DNA of 64,000 nucleotides from Paraburkholderia solisilvae (GCF_902859875.1 NZ_CADIKF010000029.1:25702-89701), one strand, 5' to 3'. Positions 26,223 through 35,401 are shown, counted from the stretch's first letter. Notes: generated by a model not told the origin, from the letters alone. Numbers and translations: made by a program.

Positions 26223-27137
26223 TCAGAACGGCGCATCGCCTTCAATCGTCGTGCGGTACAGCTTGCGCCGCAGATGATCGGGCGTGCCCGCCGCGAGATG
26301 CATCAGCGAGCGGTTGTCCCAGAACACCATGTCGTGGTCGCGCCATTGATGCCGGTACACGTATTCGGCACGCACGCTGTGCGCGAACAGTTCGTCGAGC
26401 AGCACGCGGCTTTCGTCTTCCGGCAGACCGACGATGCGCGTCGTGAAATGCTCGCTGACGAACAGCGCCTTGCGGCCGGTTTCCGGATGCGTGCGCACCA
26501 CCGGGTGCACCACCGGCTTCACTTCGGCGATCTGCTCCGGCGTCAGGTTCGGGCGCCACGGACTGCGCGCCTGCAATTCCGCATAGCGCGCGAGATACGT
26601 ATGCTCGGCGCGCAGACCTTGAATCGCGTTGCGCAGCGCATCGGGCAGCGCGTCATACGCGGCGTGCATGTTCGCGAACAGCGTATCGCCGCCTTCGGCC
26701 GGCAGTTCCTGCGCGTGCAGCAGCGAGCCGAGGCTCGGCTTTTCCTTGTACGACAGATCCGAATGCCAGAAGTGGCCCGCGTCGCCGAGGCCGATCGGCT
26801 TGCCGTTCTCGACGATGTTCGAGACGATCAGCATCTCCGGGTGCGCGGGCAGCGCAAACTGATGCAGCACGTGTTTCTGCAGCGGGCCGAAACGGCGACT
26901 GAATGCGACGTGCTGCTCCGGCGTGATGCGCTGGTCGCGGAACACCACGACGTGGTAATCGAGGTGCGCGCGGTGGATACGCGCGAAGTCATGGTCGGCG
27001 AGCGGTTTCGATAGATCGAGACCGATCACTTCGGCGCCGAGCGGCGCGTCGAACGCGACGATGTCGAAATCCTGCTGAAGCCGGGCCGATGGATTCGCGG
27101 ACTGCTCGGCGAGCGCGGGCGTGGACACGAACAACAC
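26223..27137 (-). CDS. TauD/TfdA-family 2-oxoglutarate dioxygenase
   Basis: The protein has 304 aa. The Fe(II) ligands are His125 and Asp127 (WHSD) and the distal His280 (MHLAAGTPDH); the Arg that binds 2-oxoglutarate lies in the terminal RRKLYRTTI. Such enzymes hydroxylate taurine, alkyl sulfates or aryloxyacetates so that the sulfur or side chain is released. The SulP transporter immediately to the right fits sulfur metabolism but is not proof. The start is uncertain: GTG at 27137 or an internal GTG nine bases later; an ATG at 27142 is out of frame. Confidence 0.85.
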   Translation of the reverse strand: MLFVSTPALAEQSANPSARLQQDFDIVAFDAPLGAEVIGLDLSKPLADHDFARIHRAHLDYHVVVFRDQRITPEQHVAFSRRFGPLQKHVLHQFALPAHPEMLIVSNIVENGKPIGLGDAGHFWHSDLSYKEKPSLGSLLHAQELPAEGGDTLFANMHAAYDALPDALRNAIQGLRAEHTYLARYAELQARSPWRPNLTPEQIAEVKPVVHPVVRTHPETGRKALFVSEHFTTRIVGLPEDESRVLLDELFAHSVRAEYVYRHQWRDHDMVFWDNRSLMHLAAGTPDHLRRKLYRTTIEGDAPF

Positions 27138-27313
27138 TCCATCGAAAGAAAACGACCAATCTACGGCCGCATGTTGCTGCGCGTCAACGATGCAAATAGG
27201 ATACGTTTATTCCGGAATGGCATAAGGGCCTGGCGTAGCGCAGCGGCGCGGCCGCGCGGCGGGCTCTCAGGTGTCCCGTCGGTCGTCCCTCAAGTCACGC
27301 GTTTGAGTCGCGT

Positions 27314-27373
27314 CCTCAGTTGGCCCCTCAGTTGGCCCCTCAGTTGCCCCCCCCAGTTGACCCCTCAGTCGCC
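27314..27373. repeat. Degenerate 12-bp tandem repeat
   Basis: Unit CCTCAGTTGGCC: two perfect copies (27314-27337), a third with one change and two further decayed copies. It is between the dioxygenase start and the sulP stop and does not code. Confidence 0.8.
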
Positions 27374-27388
27374 CCATCCGTCGCGCCC

Positions 27389-29146
27389 TCACTCGTCCCA
27401 GTCGCGCCACTCGACGTCGTGCTGCTCGAGATACGCGTCGACCGCCACGCCGAGCGTCGGAAACGTGCGTTCAGCGATCAGCCCCGCGGACATGCCGTAG
27501 CGGACCAGCAGATCCTTCACCGGCCCCTTCAGCTCCGCGAAGTAGATCCCGATATTCTTGTCCTTCAGTTCGTCACGCAGTTCGCGCAAAATGCCGGCCG
27601 CGGTCACGTCGACATCGGTGATCGGCTCGGCCGCGACGACGAGCCAGTTGGTCGGCGTATCCGCTGCCGCGATCGCCCGCCAGACGCGATCGCGAAAGAT
27701 CTCCGCATTCGCGAAAAATAGCGGCGCGTCCCAGCGAAACAGCACGAGCCCCGGAATGCGGCGCGCATCCGGATGGCGCGACACGTCGTGATAGCCCTTG
27801 CGTCCTTCGACGCGGCCGAGCACCGCATCGTACGGCCGCCACGCGCGCCACACGAAAGCGAGCAGCGCAAGACCGATCGCGATGAAAATGCCTTGAATCA
27901 CGCCGACCAGCGCGACACCGGCAAAACAGGCGATCGACTGCAAAAACTCGCTGGGCCGCAAGCGCAGCAGCGCGGCCACCGCGCGCAGTTCGAACAGCCC
28001 GATCGCCGCCGCGATCACCACCGCGGCGAGCGCGGCCGTCGGCAAGGTGCGCAGCAACGCCGGCGCGAACATCAGCAACGCGGCAACACAGAGTGCGGCA
28101 ATCACGCCGGTCAACTGCGAGCGCGCGCCCGACGATTCGGCGACTGCCGTGCGCGACGAACTGCTCGTCACCGGAAACCCCTGAAACAGGCCGGCCACGA
28201 TATTGGCGGCGCCGAGCGCCACCAGTTCCTGATCGCGATCGACCTGTTGCCGGGTGCGGCCGGCAAATACGCGCGACAGCACGCTGATGTCTGCCAGCGA
28301 AATCAGCGCGACCGCGATCGCACCGGGCAGCAGATCGATCACCTGCTGCAGCGACACCCATGGCACCGCCACGTGCGGCAAGCCGCGCGGCAGACTGCCG
28401 ACGATCGGCACCTGCGCGGTTCGATCGAGCGCGAACACCGCGACGGCCACCGCGGCGCCGGCGACCGCGACCAGGATGCCGGGAATGCGCGGCGCCCAAC
28501 GCTTGCAGCCGAAGATCACTGCGAGGCTCGCCACACCGAGCACGCACGCGACCCAGTTGATCTTGCCGTCCAGCACGCCGCGCACGAACCCGGCGGCCTC
28601 CGCGGGCAGACTGCTGCCATCGACACCGAAACCCAGCAGCTTCGGCGCCTGGCCGATCACAACGGTCAGCGCGACGCCGTTCAGATAGCCATCGCGAATC
28701 GGCTTCGATAAAAGGTCGGTCACGAAGCCGAGGCGAAACAGGCCGACCAGCACGCACAGGATGCCCGACAGCACGGCCAGCATGCTGGCCGCGACGATCA
28801 GCCGCTCAGGCTGCGTGCCGGCGATCGGCAGGATGATCGACGCGATCAGCGCGCCGAGCGCGGAATCGGGACCGAGCACGAGAAACCGGCTCGGCCCGAA
28901 CAGCGCATAGGCGAAGGTGCAGGCGATGGTCGCATAGAGCCCGAAAATCGGCGGCAGGTGCGCCGCTTCCGCGTAACCCATGCCGGCCGGCACGAGCACC
29001 GACGTCAGCACGATGCCGGACACGATATCGCTGCGCAGCCAGTCGCGCCGGTACGCGCGCACTGTCGCAAGGCCCGGCAGCCGCTGCAGCCAGCGCTGAT
29101 GCCGGAGCATGCGCGCCGCGGTTGCGCCGTTCGAGCTCGAACTCAT
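27389..29146 (-). CDS. SulP-family anion transporter with STAS domain
   Basis: The protein has 585 aa. About ten to fourteen membrane helices carry the SulP signature region (GYLNGVALTVVIGQAPKLLG and FPVTSSSSRTAVAESSGARS), followed by a cytoplasmic STAS domain from about residue 450 (RIPGLVLFRWDAPLFFANAE). It imports sulfate, bicarbonate or dicarboxylates across the inner membrane. The ATG at 29146 has GGGAGAAG; a 37-codon upstream extension is Arg-rich and unlikely. Confidence 0.87.
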   Translation of the reverse strand: MSSSSNGATAARMLRHQRWLQRLPGLATVRAYRRDWLRSDIVSGIVLTSVLVPAGMGYAEAAHLPPIFGLYATIACTFAYALFGPSRFLVLGPDSALGALIASIILPIAGTQPERLIVAASMLAVLSGILCVLVGLFRLGFVTDLLSKPIRDGYLNGVALTVVIGQAPKLLGFGVDGSSLPAEAAGFVRGVLDGKINWVACVLGVASLAVIFGCKRWAPRIPGILVAVAGAAVAVAVFALDRTAQVPIVGSLPRGLPHVAVPWVSLQQVIDLLPGAIAVALISLADISVLSRVFAGRTRQQVDRDQELVALGAANIVAGLFQGFPVTSSSSRTAVAESSGARSQLTGVIAALCVAALLMFAPALLRTLPTAALAAVVIAAAIGLFELRAVAALLRLRPSEFLQSIACFAGVALVGVIQGIFIAIGLALLAFVWRAWRPYDAVLGRVEGRKGYHDVSRHPDARRIPGLVLFRWDAPLFFANAEIFRDRVWRAIAAADTPTNWLVVAAEPITDVDVTAAGILRELRDELKDKNIGIYFAELKGPVKDLLVRYGMSAGLIAERTFPTLGVAVDAYLEQHDVEWRDWDE

Positions 29147-29624
29147 TCGACTTCTCCCGCGCAAGGGCCCGGCGCGCCGCGCGCGAGGCCAGATCGGCAA
29201 ACGTTCGCACAATGAGGCATGCGGTTGAACCGGCTGACGCGGTAAGCTGCGGTTCAATCAGGTCTATCAAAGAACGTCTAGAACAAAGTGACCGAAAGGT
29301 CAAAATGAATCGTCGGCGCCGCAATGTTCGCAAAGCGCTGCGTTGATCGGATCAGTCCGGATCGGATCGTTTCGTTTCGTTTCGTTTCGGCACGCGCCGC
29401 AGCGGTCGCCCAATGTAACGAGTTGAGCAGGTTCATAAACGAAAGGCTATAGCGTGCCAAAGTTTGTTTGATTATTCGCGACGCCGCGCGCCGCCCTACA
29501 CTCGTCGGATTGACGCGAGGCGGGGTTCGGTCGCGACGCGTGGCGCCGCGAACCGGCCTCGCCTTCCCCGCAACCTCCCGATGCACAGGAGATGAGATGC
29601 CGGCCCGCCCGGTCATCAGCCCCC
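29147..29624. other. Divergent intergenic region sulP / deacetylase
   Basis: About 480 bp with no gene seen. It contains TGACC-N4-GGTCA (29289-29302), a small operator-like dyad, and four tandem copies of the pentamer CGTTT at about 29368-29389. Promoters for both flanking genes must be here. Confidence 0.5.
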
Positions 29625-30566
29625 ATGTCCCCGACCCTTGTCTATACCCACGACGCCTGTCTGAACCATCAACCCGGCCCGGGCCATCCCGAGTCGCCCG
29701 AACGGCTGAAGACCGTGTTGCGCACGTTGCGCGCGCCGGAATTCGCGGCGCTCGAATGGCGCGACGCGCCGCTCGGCACGCTCGAACAGGTCGAACTCGT
29801 CCATAGCCGCGACTTTATCGACGAAGTCGCGGAGATCGCGCCGAAGCAGGGCTACATGCCGCTCGATGCGGGCGACACGGTGATGTCGCCGGGTTCATGG
29901 GAAGCCGTGATGCGCTGTGTCGGCGCGGCCTGCGCGGGCGTCGATGCGGTGCTCAACGGCGATGCGCGCAATGTGTTCTGCGCGACGCGCCCGTGCGGAC
30001 ACCATGCCGAACCGTCGCGCGCAATGGGCTTTTGCATCTTCAATCAGGCAGCGATCGCGGCGGCATACGCGTACGAGGTGCACAAGCTCGAACGTGTCGC
30101 CGTGGTCGACTTCGACGTGCATCACGGCAACGGCACGCAAGCCGCGTTCTTCCACCGGCCCGAGCTCTTCTATGCATCGAGCCATCAGTCGCCGCTCTAT
30201 CCGGGCACCGGCGCCGCATCCGAAACCGGCGTCGCGCACAACATCGTCAATGTGCCGCTGCCTACGGGCTGCGATTCCGCGCTGTTCCGCTTGCGCATCT
30301 CGGCTGAGATGCTGCCTGCCGTGCGCGACTTCAATCCGGAGCTGATCATCATCTCGGCCGGGTTCGATGCACACCGGCTCGATCCGCTTGCCGGGCTCGG
30401 TCTCGATGACGACGACTTCCATTGGGTCACACGCGAGCTCGTGAAGATCGCCGATGAGACCTGCGGCGGCCACGTCGTGTCGATTCTCGAAGGCGGCTAC
30501 AGCATGGAAGGTCTCGCGAACGGCACGCGCGCGCATGTGCGGGCGCTGATGGGCGCGCGAGACTGA
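29625..30566 (+). CDS. Histone deacetylase-like amidohydrolase
   Basis: The protein has 313 aa. The class II deacetylase fold is clear: CGHHAEPSRAMGFCIFNQAA carries the catalytic His pair, VDFDVHHGNGT carries the Zn ligands Asp and His, and SAGFDAHRLDPL the third ligand. Bacterial members deacetylate acetylpolyamines or other acetylamides. The start is unclear: the ATG at 29625 fits the family but has no ribosome site, while the ATG at 29592 sits right on an AGGAG and would add eleven residues. Confidence 0.87.
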   Translation: MSPTLVYTHDACLNHQPGPGHPESPERLKTVLRTLRAPEFAALEWRDAPLGTLEQVELVHSRDFIDEVAEIAPKQGYMPLDAGDTVMSPGSWEAVMRCVGAACAGVDAVLNGDARNVFCATRPCGHHAEPSRAMGFCIFNQAAIAAAYAYEVHKLERVAVVDFDVHHGNGTQAAFFHRPELFYASSHQSPLYPGTGAASETGVAHNIVNVPLPTGCDSALFRLRISAEMLPAVRDFNPELIIISAGFDAHRLDPLAGLGLDDDDFHWVTRELVKIADETCGGHVVSILEGGYSMEGLANGTRAHVRALMGARD

Positions 30567-30592
30567 ACTGAAAGCGCTGCTGGTAGACAGCT

Positions 30593-30619
30593 GCCTGCCG
30601 CGCCGTCGGCGCGGCAGGC
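30593..30619. repeat. Perfect 12-bp hairpin after the deacetylase gene
   Basis: GCCTGCCGCGCC and its complement with a three-base loop, 26 bases after the stop codon. Very stable, but followed by GTGAAAAACG rather than a T-run, so not a classic terminator on the plus strand. Confidence 0.75.
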
Positions 30620-30622
30620 GTG

Positions 30623-30644
30623 AAAAACGCCGCTTGACGCGGCG
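30623..30644 (-). terminator. Possible minus-strand terminator
   Basis: Read on the minus strand, CGCCGC-loop-GCGGCG is followed by GTTTTT. It would end transcripts from the LysR gene, though it is about 250 bases past that stop. Confidence 0.4.
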
Positions 30645-30897
30645 AATTCATGCTTGTCGAAGGCTCGCTACACCGCCGCCGCGGTCTGCTCGCGCGGCCA
30701 CCGATGCGCAGGGTCGCGATGCGAGCGCTCATGCCAGAGCATCATCGACATCTAACGGCGGCACGCATCACATTCCCGCGCTCACATTGCGTGAGGAGAT
30801 CGCGCCGCAGAAAACCGGCTTTGCCGCGCACATCGCCGAACCCGTGGACTAAATCGGGCGCCGCGGCGCACGCATCACGCGCCTGGCCGGCGTTGAC

Positions 30898-31788
30898 CTA
30901 GCCGGCGTTGATCTCGTCGAGCACCGTCTCGAGCACGATCTCCGTCAGGCGGCGCACGACGGGCCGCGGGGCCGTTTCGGTTCGATGCAGCGACAATGGA
31001 ACCGGCGGCAGCACGGGCAGCCCCGTCGCAAGCGGATCGAGCACGGTAAGCGTGCGCGGCATCGCGATCGTCGTGCGTACGGTGATGCCGAAGCCCGCTT
31101 CGGCCGCGGCCCACAGCCCGGACAGACTCGGGCTCGTGAACGCGAGCCGCCACGGAATGCTCGCCTCGTCGAGCGCGGCGATGCCGGCGGCCCTGAACGA
31201 GCACGGCGGCTCGAACGCGACGAGCGGCAACGGTTCCGCGCCGAGGCCGCGGATATTGCCCGAATCCGGCCGGCCGACCCATGAGATCGACAGGTTCGCG
31301 ACCCACTCGGCGTGCGGCGTGCCGGGGTTGTTGCCCCACGCGAGCGCAACATCGAGATCGCCTTTGAGCGTCTTTTCGATCAGCCGTGCGCTGCCGTCGA
31401 CTTGCACTTCGACGCGCACTTTCGGATGCGCCCTCGCAAAACGCCCGAGCACCTGCGGCAAAAACGTATCGGCAAAGTCCTGCGGCAGACCGAGCCGGAC
31501 CCATCCTTCGAGATCCGCGCCGCGAATCGTCTCCACCGCTTCGTCGTTCAGTTCGAGCAGACGCTTCGCATAGCTGAGCAGCGATTCGCCTGCGGTGGTG
31601 AGCGCGAGACCCCGTCCCGACTTCTGCACGAGCGGCGTGCCGATCTGCTCTTCCAGCTTGTGCAATTGCGCGCTGATGGCCGATTGCGAACGGCCGAGCC
31701 GGTCCGCCGCGCGCGCGAAGCTGCCGAGTTCGAAGCCCAACACGAAGGTGCGCAGCACATCCATATCGAGGTTGGTGCGAGCCGCCAT
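30898..31788 (-). CDS. LysR-family transcriptional regulator
   Basis: The protein has 296 aa. HTH at about 1-65 (FARAADRLGRSQSAISAQLHK), ligand domain at about 95-290. It is divergent from the tautomerase/DUF4865 genes with a 237-bp AT-rich spacer and most likely activates them. I chose the ATG at 31788 (MAARTNLDMDV). The subgroup is the one often found next to tautomerases in Proteobacteria; the inducer is not known. Confidence 0.87.
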   Translation of the reverse strand: MAARTNLDMDVLRTFVLGFELGSFARAADRLGRSQSAISAQLHKLEEQIGTPLVQKSGRGLALTTAGESLLSYAKRLLELNDEAVETIRGADLEGWVRLGLPQDFADTFLPQVLGRFARAHPKVRVEVQVDGSARLIEKTLKGDLDVALAWGNNPGTPHAEWVANLSISWVGRPDSGNIRGLGAEPLPLVAFEPPCSFRAAGIAALDEASIPWRLAFTSPSLSGLWAAAEAGFGITVRTTIAMPRTLTVLDPLATGLPVLPPVPLSLHRTETAPRPVVRRLTEIVLETVLDEINAG

Positions 31789-32025
31789 AGTTCGATTTTT
31801 CCGATCTGTCAGTTTGAAAGTTTGCGATATTCGTGAATCGTATTCTTCCGTATTCTTGGCGCCATGCACGTCGCGCCGTGCCCTCGCACAGCCGCCCGCG
31901 AGCAGCGGCAAGCGTTGCGGGCCAGGCATCGCCACACAGGACCCTGATTGCATTGTATGCGGATCAGATGATCTGTTAGGCGATTGCGTGCGCAAACCTA
32001 TTGCTGTTCGCGAACGGAGCATCAG

Positions 32026-32415
32026 ATGCCACTCGTCCGGATTTCACTATTGAAAGGCCGATCCCCCGCGCAGTTGCGCGCGATCGCGGACAGCATTCAT
32101 CAGACGCTCGTCGACGCATACAACGTGCCGCCCGGCGACCGCTTCCAGCTGATCGAGCAGCGCGAGCCGGGAGAACTGATCTACGACCCGCATTACCTCG
32201 GCATCGAACGGACTGACGAGGTCGTGCTTATTCATATCGTGGCCGGCCGCTGGCGCGATACGGCGACCAGGCGGGCGTTGTATCGATCGCTCGCCGCGCG
32301 GCTGTCCGCCGAGGTCGGCATCCGGCCCGAGGACGTGCAGATCGTTCTGTCGCCGAACGACAGGGACGACTGGTCGTTCGGCAACGGCCTCGCATCGTAT
32401 GTGCAGGATGCGTGA
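32026..32415 (+). CDS. Tautomerase-family protein
   Basis: The protein has 129 aa. After Met removal the catalytic Pro is N-terminal (MPLVRISLLKGRSPAQ), as in 4-oxalocrotonate tautomerase and MIF relatives. The longer chain and ERTDEVVLIHIVAGRW segment place it with the malonate-semialdehyde-decarboxylase-like group. It isomerises keto-enol groups or dehalogenates small acids; the substrate is unknown. CGGAG supports the ATG at 32026. Confidence 0.85.
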   Translation: MPLVRISLLKGRSPAQLRAIADSIHQTLVDAYNVPPGDRFQLIEQREPGELIYDPHYLGIERTDEVVLIHIVAGRWRDTATRRALYRSLAARLSAEVGIRPEDVQIVLSPNDRDDWSFGNGLASYVQDA

Positions 32416-32434
32416 CACGCGTCAGGAGACCTCT

Positions 32435-33040
32435 ATGTTCATCATGCAATATCAGATCAGCCTGCCCGCCGATTACGACATGAACGTGATCCGCCAGCGC
32501 GTCGCGAGCAAAGGACCGTCGTTCGATACGCTCGACGGCCTCGGCCTCAAGTGTTTCCTGATTCGCGAGCGCGGCCGGTTTGGCGCGCCGTGCAACGAGT
32601 ACGCGCCGGTGTATCTGTGGCCGCGGGTCGAGGCGATGTGGGGGTTTCTGGCCGGCTCCGGGTTCGCCGGCATCAAGGACGCGTTCGGCACGCCGCCGGT
32701 TCAAACGTGGCCCGGGTTCGCGCACGTGCGCTCGGCGCAGCTATCGGACCCGAAAACCATTGTGTCGGTCACACGTGAAGACGAGACGCTGTCGCGCGAC
32801 GCCGATCTGATCGAGCGGCGCAAGCGGGAAATCGACGCGGCGAATGCCGCCGTCGAACGGACGCCGGGCCTGCTCGCGCGCGCCGTCGGACTCGACCCGC
32901 TCAGCTGGCGACTGGTTCGATTCGACTATTGGGCGCGGGCACAGGCCGAACTGCCCGCACATCTGAGCCGTTACGAAGTTCTGCACGTATCGGCGCCCGC
33001 ATTCGCTGAACTGCACGACACCGGGCGGCAATACGCGTGA
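32435..33040 (+). CDS. DUF4865 protein
   Basis: The protein has 201 aa and starts MFIMQYQISLPADYDMNVIR, the DUF4865 pattern. It has no signal peptide or membrane segment and no recognised catalytic motif. AGGAG before the ATG at 32435 fixes the start. It follows the tautomerase by 19 bases and a divergent LysR gene; this three-gene set occurs in other Proteobacteria, to my knowledge without an assigned pathway. Confidence 0.8.
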   Translation: MFIMQYQISLPADYDMNVIRQRVASKGPSFDTLDGLGLKCFLIRERGRFGAPCNEYAPVYLWPRVEAMWGFLAGSGFAGIKDAFGTPPVQTWPGFAHVRSAQLSDPKTIVSVTREDETLSRDADLIERRKREIDAANAAVERTPGLLARAVGLDPLSWRLVRFDYWARAQAELPAHLSRYEVLHVSAPAFAELHDTGRQYA

Positions 33041-33147
33041 ATGGGGTGATTGGATGCTGCATGCGGATTGCGGCGGCCGTGGCCGGCCGTTCCGCACTTC
33101 GGCACTTCCGCGCGCCGCAAGCACGCGCAGCGCAGCGTTTTTCATCA

Positions 33148-33165
33148 TATCTTCCCGGGAAGATA
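33148..33165. promoter_or_regulatory. Perfect 18-bp palindrome, MarR-type operator candidate
   Basis: TATCTTCCCGGGAAGATA is fully symmetric. Seven bases later is AGGA and an ATG (33177) opening a 29-codon frame that runs into the end of the MarR gene. It looks like an operator plus ribosome site whose gene has been lost, placed at the 3' side of the regulator instead of its 5' side. Confidence 0.55.
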
Positions 33166-33238
33166 CTTAGTCAAGGAATGAAGTTCGTCCGCGGATGTAA
33201 GCCGATGCACCGGCTCGCGTGGAAGCGACCGCGCGCAG

Positions 33239-34114
33239 TCAACCCATCTCCGCAAGAATGCGCCTGAGGTAGGCGTCCGCTTCGCTGAATTCGGCATCGC
33301 TCATGCCGATGGCCTCGCGCAATGTCGCGAGGCCGGCCGCGACGTGAGCGATCGCCGCATCGGCCAGCTCGACGCCGCGTTCGGTCAATACGATCTGCGC
33401 CGACCGGAGGTCCTCGTTGTCGTCGATGCGCGCGACGAGCGCCGCCCGTTCGAGCCGGTCGATGCGCTTGCTTACCGCGCCCGACGTGACGAGCAGCGCC
33501 CTGAACAGGTCCGTCGGGCGCATCGCATAGGGCGCGCCGACGCGGCGCAACGCGAGCAGCACGTGCAGTTCGCCGGAATCGACGCCGACTGCTTCCGAAA
33601 TGGCGGCGAGGCGCCGCTCATGCATGAAATGCGCTTGCTTGATGCGCATGAAAAGCCCGACGAGGCTCAGATCGAGGTCCGGACGCTCGCGCGCCCATGC
33701 GAGCGCGACCTCGTCGAGCCGGTCGGTCTGCACGCGCTTTTTGGGCCGGCGTCCGTTGCCGAGCGGGTCCGCCTCGCCCGCCGACACGCCGCGCCCTTTG
33801 CCGGACCACCAGTCATGCGAGCGCGCGACCGCCTGGCTGAAGTCGAGCACGGAATGCCCGTCGGCGCCGCTGCTGTCGTCCGCCTTGCCGAGCAGGATTT
33901 CCTCGTAACGCCCGGACCCGATGAAAAGCCGCGCATGCCAGCTGGCCGAACGCGCGCCCTTGTAGTAGCCAAGGTGCCGGCCGGTACCCACCGCATGCCA
34001 GTACGGCTTGCGCCGCGGCTCCAGCGCGGCGCGCGACTCGGGCGTCGCAAGCCATGCTTCGCTATCTTCCGCGGCACCGCTGGGAACCGGCGCCGTCCGT
34101 TGGTTTCTCTTCAT
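33239..34114 (-). CDS. Fusion of an integrase-type N-terminal domain with a MarR regulator
   Basis: The protein has 291 aa. Residues about 25-105 resemble the arm-type DNA-binding and start of the core-binding region of tyrosine integrases: EPRRKPYWHAVGTGRHLGYY, then SWHARLFIGSGRYEEILLGK-ADD and VLDFSQAVARSHDWW. There is no integrase catalytic domain. Residues about 125-291 are a MarR winged-helix protein (RPTDLFRALLVTSGAVSKRI, then DNEDLRSAQIVLTERG). The frame is uninterrupted. Thus one protein has two potential DNA-binding modules. The ATG at 34114 is the only good start. Its targets are unknown; a perfect palindrome lies just past its 3' end. Confidence 0.8.
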   Translation of the reverse strand: MKRNQRTAPVPSGAAEDSEAWLATPESRAALEPRRKPYWHAVGTGRHLGYYKGARSASWHARLFIGSGRYEEILLGKADDSSGADGHSVLDFSQAVARSHDWWSGKGRGVSAGEADPLGNGRRPKKRVQTDRLDEVALAWARERPDLDLSLVGLFMRIKQAHFMHERRLAAISEAVGVDSGELHVLLALRRVGAPYAMRPTDLFRALLVTSGAVSKRIDRLERAALVARIDDNEDLRSAQIVLTERGVELADAAIAHVAAGLATLREAIGMSDAEFSEADAYLRRILAEMG

Positions 34115-34363
34115 CCTGTTGCCTCGGCCCGCCTCAATCCGTTTAGCACTGCCATGCCCGCAATATTACCTAACTCACCCAATTCTTTCAAACGCCGGGA
34201 TCTGATCGGATGAGTGGTGTACGCGTCGGCCAGACAGTCAGATCGGGGCATCGAACCATGTCGGGGTGGCCGATCGACAGGCGAGGTCATCGACGTGCAG
34301 GCGCGCCCTGCATACCCGGCCAGTTGCGAACCGGCACGCGTGTTCAGCGCATCGTGCGCATGG

Positions 34364-35386
34364 TCACGATGCATCACCGGACGGCGTCGGTTTGACGCTT
34401 CTGCGCACGACCGCGAAGCTGATCGGCACCGCGCCGCGTGCGACCGCACGCTGTGGCGCGCGCTCGGGAGGCTGCGCATCGTCAGGTGCGGCTGCCGTCA
34501 ACGGCCGGTACAGCGCGGGGCGGCGCGCGGCGCGCCAATGCCCGCTGACGCTCGCGTCGACAAGAGACCGGTCGATCACCGCTGAAACGAAGGGAAGGAA
34601 GTCGGCGGAACCGGCCGATGAACGAAGCGATGACCCGGCCAATGAGTCAGCCAGCACCCGGCCGCGCGGGTCGACGATCATCGCCGCGCCCCGTGCGCCG
34701 GCGCTAGCACCGTCGTCCTCGCCTGCGGCCAGCACGATAAACGTGCCGTTATCGAGCGCGCGCCCCGGCAACGCACGGCGCAACGCATCGATTGAACCGA
34801 AGCCCGCGCGGTCGACGCCGCGTGCGGCCGCGACCGGATCACTCCGGTGCGGCGCAAGCAATAGCGTCGCGCCCATGAGTGCGGTGACCCGCGCATTCTC
34901 GACCACCTCGTTATCCGCGCCGATCAGAATGCCGACCCGCACGCCCCATTGCGTGTCGAACACCGTGAAGCGGCTGCCGTTCCCGACCTGCTGTGCGCCC
35001 GTATGCAGCTTGCGATGGCAAAAGCGCGCGCCACCCGGCAAACACACCACGTAGCTATTGAAACAGCGCCCGTCGGCGGCACGCTCGATCCAGCCGACGC
35101 CTGCCGCCACACCAGTTCGCTCGACCGCCTGCGCGATCGCGCCAATCGCAGCGCCGTCAAGCGGCTCGGCGAGCGCGTGCCACTGCGCGCGGCTGGTCCT
35201 GCGTGCGCGCAGCGCGCCGTTCGCGCCACTCAGGCAAGCCTCCGGAAACACCGCTAGCGTGATGCCCGCCCGCGCGGCTTCGTCGAGCCACGCGACGACG
35301 CGCGACACGTTTTCACGCGTATCGCCGGGACGAGAAGCAAACGGGATGGCCGCCACCCTCAGCGGCGCGATGGAAGACGGCGTCAT
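34364..35386 (-). CDS. Nitrilase-superfamily protein lacking the catalytic Cys
   Basis: The protein has 340 aa with the carbon-nitrogen hydrolase fold. Glu49 (FPEACLSG) and Lys126 (HRKLH) of the catalytic triad are present. The nucleophile position, normally Cys in a sequence like ILICYDNE, reads ILIGADNE: Gly156, codon GGC at 34919-34921. The protein is therefore probably not an amidase or nitrilase. It may bind a ligand or be a decayed enzyme. GGAG supports the ATG at 35386. It is divergent from a LysR gene. Confidence 0.82.
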   Translation of the reverse strand: MTPSSIAPLRVAAIPFASRPGDTRENVSRVVAWLDEAARAGITLAVFPEACLSGANGALRARRTSRAQWHALAEPLDGAAIGAIAQAVERTGVAAGVGWIERAADGRCFNSYVVCLPGGARFCHRKLHTGAQQVGNGSRFTVFDTQWGVRVGILIGADNEVVENARVTALMGATLLLAPHRSDPVAAARGVDRAGFGSIDALRRALPGRALDNGTFIVLAAGEDDGASAGARGAAMIVDPRGRVLADSLAGSSLRSSAGSADFLPFVSAVIDRSLVDASVSGHWRAARRPALYRPLTAAAPDDAQPPERAPQRAVARGAVPISFAVVRRSVKPTPSGDAS

Positions 35387-35401
35387 CTCGCAACACTCCA
35401 G

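Larger units (their letters stand above)
30567..30897. other. Convergent intergenic region with hairpins
   Basis: About 330 bp with no coding frame that I believe. Two hairpins near its left end are listed separately; the remainder up to the LysR stop holds nothing recognisable. Confidence 0.5.

Noticed and set aside
29368..29389. Four copies of a CGTTT pentamer
   Set aside because: Too short to claim contingency-locus behaviour; no reading frame or promoter spacing clearly depends on it.
30650..30901. 83-codon plus-strand frame in the convergent spacer
   Set aside because: Arg/Pro-rich, no start signal and it overlaps the LysR stop; treated as non-coding.
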